Virus record (IMG/VR): IMGVR_UViG_3300035670_000961
Location: 1-30,068 of that record
Strand: one strand, 5' to 3'
From: a virus
Length of the DNA: 30,068 nt
In this document: positions 27,574 through 30,068 of the stretch, piece by piece
Position numbering within the stretch: position 1 is the first letter of the stretch
How the letters are laid out: each line of letters starts with the position of its first letter
Made by a program: the position numbers and the translations under genes
Notes under the pieces: generated by a model
What the model saw: only the letters and a program-made list of their open reading frames with translations
Database searches by the model: none
What the model was told of the DNA's origin: nothing

Positions 27574-27825
27574 ATGGCACCGCGGAAAAAGAAACCACAG
27601 CGCACACGTAAACCGCGTACTGTAGCAAATGAAGAATATACAGAGTTAGAAATGTATTGCATCTGGCTTAATGAATACTATAAGTCTTTACTTAAAGCAG
27701 GATTTAGCAGCGAGTTAGCATTAAGTTTTGTAATGGAAAAATCTTCTTACCCAAGTTGGGTAGCGTATAAAGCGCCTAGCGAAGAAGAATTAAAAAAATA
27801 TCTAGATGAAGAGGACGAAGACTAG
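27574..27825 (+). CDS. Hypothetical head-module protein (83 aa)
   Basis: Basic N-terminus (MAPRKKKPQRTRKPR), a middle helix LEMYCIWLNEYYKSLLKAGF, and an acidic C-terminus. GGAGG at the end of the portal gene lies 7 nt before the ATG. The opposite charge at each end is reminiscent of small head-assembly or scaffold-linked proteins, but there is no family evidence. Its stop overlaps the GTG of the next gene. Confidence 0.72.
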   Translation: MAPRKKKPQRTRKPRTVANEEYTELEMYCIWLNEYYKSLLKAGFSSELALSFVMEKSSYPSWVAYKAPSEEELKKYLDEEDED

Positions 27826-28214
27826 TGGCAATTAGAGAAGAAGTTTCTGGCATTGGGTCTATGTCTAAGCGAACAGATTTAAATGTTTCTAAGCAACCTG
27901 CTAGATATATTTCTGGTATGCCGTATGGACAAGGTCAGGCTACCTATGAGCAGCAAACTGCTGCTCCTATGGCAGTTAACCCATTAGCAGAGGTAGCATC
28001 TGAAGTAACACCTATTACTGCTGCAACCCAAAGAGCAGATGAACCTGTTACTGCTGGTATTGATATGGGTGCAGGTCCTGGTTCTGAAGTATTACCTCCT
28101 ATGCCTATGAAGCCAACTGTTTCTTTAGTAGATACATTTAAACAACTTTCTAGTTTTGACCCTAGTGGAGATGCTGAGTTAATTTACAGACGTCTTGTTG
28201 ACGAAGGATACTAA
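27825..28214 (+). CDS. Hypothetical head-module protein (129 aa)
   Basis: The start is GTG 27825, overlapping the previous TAG. The protein is Pro/Ala/Thr/Met-rich and probably disordered over most of its length (GMPYGQGQATYEQQTAAPMA), with a short helix at the end (SGDAELIYRRLVDEGY). It could be a scaffold-like or linker protein between portal and capsid genes. No homologous family recognised. TAA overlaps the next ATG (TAATG). Confidence 0.7.
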   Translation: MAIREEVSGIGSMSKRTDLNVSKQPARYISGMPYGQGQATYEQQTAAPMAVNPLAEVASEVTPITAATQRADEPVTAGIDMGAGPGSEVLPPMPMKPTVSLVDTFKQLSSFDPSGDAELIYRRLVDEGY

Positions 28215-30068
28215 TGGCTTACAAAGTAAACTTTTCAGTTGCTGAAGTAAGTCCAAATGTTTTTGCTGCTGCTGAGCAGGCTAATCTAAACAGCACTCAA
28301 ATAACACAATTAGACCAGTTTGCTCGTACTGTAAAATTAAATAAAACTCTTTTGAGAAAACCTTTAGAGATTGCTCGGCAAGACTTTAACAAATTAGATA
28401 ATCAAGTTAAAGAAATGTTAGAGTTTTTATATCCAGATGCTGACTACGCAAAAGAAGACCCTAATGTTACTGACAGAGTATTAGGTTTTGGTAAAGGTGC
28501 TTTAAAATTTGCTGCTACTCCATTAACTTCTTTTTTTAAAGCCGCTGGCGCTTATGGCAGAACAATTAATCTTCCTTACCTTGTTGGTCGTCAAGTTGCC
28601 CAAGGAGAAAATTTATTTAGCACTAACGTTCTTACAGATGCTTGGGATGGACGAAAAGTTTTTGATGAAGGCGCTTTAGACCAGGCTGTAAAAGATTTTG
28701 GCAAAGAAGATGTTGATGTCGCTAAAGGTCTTCTTATGGGTATGAAGCCTGGAGAAATTGTAGAAAGCCAAGGTCAATTAACTGAAAAATTTTTAGATTC
28801 TTTTTCTAGAGCGTTTAATGATGATGCGTCATTTAAACAAGTATTAGATGCTGTTAAGTATGCACAGGTTTCACCTGGGCGTGATATAGCACGCATTATG
28901 AATAAACCAAGCAAAAAAACCCCTGACTATATAAGCAGTCAAACTAAAGATGTATCAGGGTTTATAGATTTTATGTATCAAATTGTTATTGACCCTTTGA
29001 CTTATTTAACTTTCGGTATGGGCAAGATAGCACCATTTTTAGCCAGCAAAGGTTGGGCTGATATAAACATTGGTGACAGGTTAGCAAAAAATATTAAAGC
29101 AGAGGGTGGTCTTGGTGTTCAAAAAACTTTTGCTCAGTCACCATTATTACGTCAGCATTGGGATGAAGAAATAGGTCCTAGAATTAAAGAATTGTCCTTG
29201 GCTAAAGGAACAGAAGAAAAGTCTAAAATAATTCGTGGAATATACCAAGACTTTCCTGGTCACGCTAATATGAAGTGGATTAAACTTTTAGAAAGAAATG
29301 AAGTTTTTGATAGCAACTCAGCAGTAAATTATTTTGCACGAGATGTAGATGCTACTTTTAATTTAATTGCTGGCAGAGTAGACGGAGTTCAATACTTTAG
29401 GACTGGTGTAGTTACTGCCAGAAATCAAAGAAAATTAGATTTTGGATTAGGTCGCTATATAGATTCTCAATTAAATCCAGCAATTCCTATACTTGAAATT
29501 AAGAAAAAAGGTCAGAATGTATGGGACATATTAACAAAATATGGCGATGAAACAGGAAACTTTGTAAGTCCTCAAGTTGCTGAAATACAAAAGTTTAGCG
29601 AAGGTTTATCTAGAAAAGAAAAACTTGGAAGACTTTTTAAGAAAAACCCTATGGGTCGTTCTATTAAAATTGGCGATGATGCAGTAGATACTGCTGACAA
29701 TTTTAGAGACACAGCACTACAAGTATTGCCAAGAGACCTTGCTGATTTTTTAACAGTTAAATTTGTTAACGCTGATGCTGCTGACCAAGTCCAAGTATTA
29801 CGTAGCCTTTACTATGCAATTATGCAAAAGTATGGCGTTGATGGTCACGCCAGAGGCAAAGAAATTATTGAGAAAGAACTACAATCTCATTTTGGTTCTG
29901 CAAAAGGAACTGGTGTTGTAGAAGATATTAAAGTTCCATTGCACTTAAAAAATGTAGTTGGAGGCACAGGGCTTAAAGTATTGCCAGAAGGTATTTTTTA
30001 TGAGTCATCTGGTGTTATTCACCCATTCCAAGAGGCTAATGCAATTGGAAGTCTTGACTATATGTTGC
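28214..30068 (+). CDS. Large virion-associated protein, cut by the window edge (618+ codons)
   Basis: ATG at 28214 opens a frame without stop to the end of the window. The N-terminal 120 residues are helical (LDQFARTVKLNKTLLRKPLE). A hydrophobic, possibly membrane-seeking segment occurs near GFGKGALKFAATPLTSFFKA and again near FIDFMYQIVIDPLTYLTFGM. The remainder is mixed helix. Large proteins after the portal in phages are often internal or ejected virion proteins or minor head proteins, and the hydrophobic stretches would suit a protein that enters the host membrane with the DNA. That is inference; the full length is unknown. Partial at the 3' end. Confidence 0.7.
   Translation, partial: MAYKVNFSVAEVSPNVFAAAEQANLNSTQITQLDQFARTVKLNKTLLRKPLEIARQDFNKLDNQVKEMLEFLYPDADYAKEDPNVTDRVLGFGKGALKFAATPLTSFFKAAGAYGRTINLPYLVGRQVAQGENLFSTNVLTDAWDGRKVFDEGALDQAVKDFGKEDVDVAKGLLMGMKPGEIVESQGQLTEKFLDSFSRAFNDDASFKQVLDAVKYAQVSPGRDIARIMNKPSKKTPDYISSQTKDVSGFIDFMYQIVIDPLTYLTFGMGKIAPFLASKGWADINIGDRLAKNIKAEGGLGVQKTFAQSPLLRQHWDEEIGPRIKELSLAKGTEEKSKIIRGIYQDFPGHANMKWIKLLERNEVFDSNSAVNYFARDVDATFNLIAGRVDGVQYFRTGVVTARNQRKLDFGLGRYIDSQLNPAIPILEIKKKGQNVWDILTKYGDETGNFVSPQVAEIQKFSEGLSRKEKLGRLFKKNPMGRSIKIGDDAVDTADNFRDTALQVLPRDLADFLTVKFVNADAADQVQVLRSLYYAIMQKYGVDGHARGKEIIEKELQSHFGSAKGTGVVEDIKVPLHLKNVVGGTGLKVLPEGIFYESSGVIHPFQEANAIGSLDYML

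Noticed and set aside
1-30068. Prophage or integrative element
   Set aside because: No integrase, excisionase, repressor of recognisable type, or attachment-site duplication was seen; bacterial flanking genes are absent.

Overview
This window is part of the genome of a tailed double-stranded DNA phage. It contains a terminase large subunit, a portal, a head-tail adaptor, tail fibres, an endolysin with holin-like proteins, and a full leftward replication module. The host is probably an actinobacterium, perhaps a low-GC freshwater lineage. This is inferred from the gene set (M15-type endolysin of the SDHNTG kind, a DUF932-type protein, a Cas4-like exonuclease, a two-part CHC2/TOPRIM primase, many tiny zinc ribbons) and the AT-leaning composition. 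No 16S, tRNA or integrase gene is present to confirm it, and nothing suggests lysogeny.

Layout. (1) 1-11139, + strand: a run of very small lysine-rich proteins, an adaptor-like protein, a long Ala/Ser/Thr-repeat tail fibre, three paralogous beta-rich tail proteins, a glycosyltransferase, a large tail protein that appears frameshifted near its 5' end, and a lysis cassette. Two homing-type endonuclease genes interrupt the order at 5013 (+) and 7882 (-). (2) 11174-11212: a perfect 14-bp hairpin terminator where the two transcription units converge. (3) 11234-23068, - strand: early genes. They include a sigma-like factor, a MazG/DUF1599-like protein, split primase, a Holliday-junction-resolvase-like nuclease, a RecA-fold helicase, a Cas4-like exonuclease, a DUF932 protein, a secreted transglycosylase, OB-fold-like proteins, a NADAR protein and a DUF4326 protein, with many short zinc-ribbon ORFs between. 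(4) about 22.3-23.9 kb: a hairpin-packed control region. (5) 23947-30068, + strand: terminase, portal and further head genes, open at the right edge. The structural module therefore runs off the right edge and the late part of it enters from the left, as expected for a circularly permuted map. The capsid genes lie outside the window.

The most unusual part is 22.5-23.65 kb. The small leftward gene at 22742-23068, with its leader and terminator, is repeated head-to-head on the other strand (23182 to about 23560) as a diverged, non-coding copy. The centre of this roughly 1-kb quasi-palindrome, near 23128, is itself a hairpin. Both arms contain many perfect local stems. One aligned stem differs between arms by a compensatory base-pair swap. 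This fits an old inverted duplication that now serves, or is drifting toward, a structured DNA/RNA element such as an origin, divergent control region or large phage ncRNA.

Other points of interest are hairpins placed directly 5' of AATAAAGGAGA-type ribosome binding sites (one encoded inside the DUF4326 reading frame), the NADAR/DUF4326 pair, the split primase with its own internal Shine-Dalgarno, and endonuclease genes placed exactly at TAATG gene junctions.
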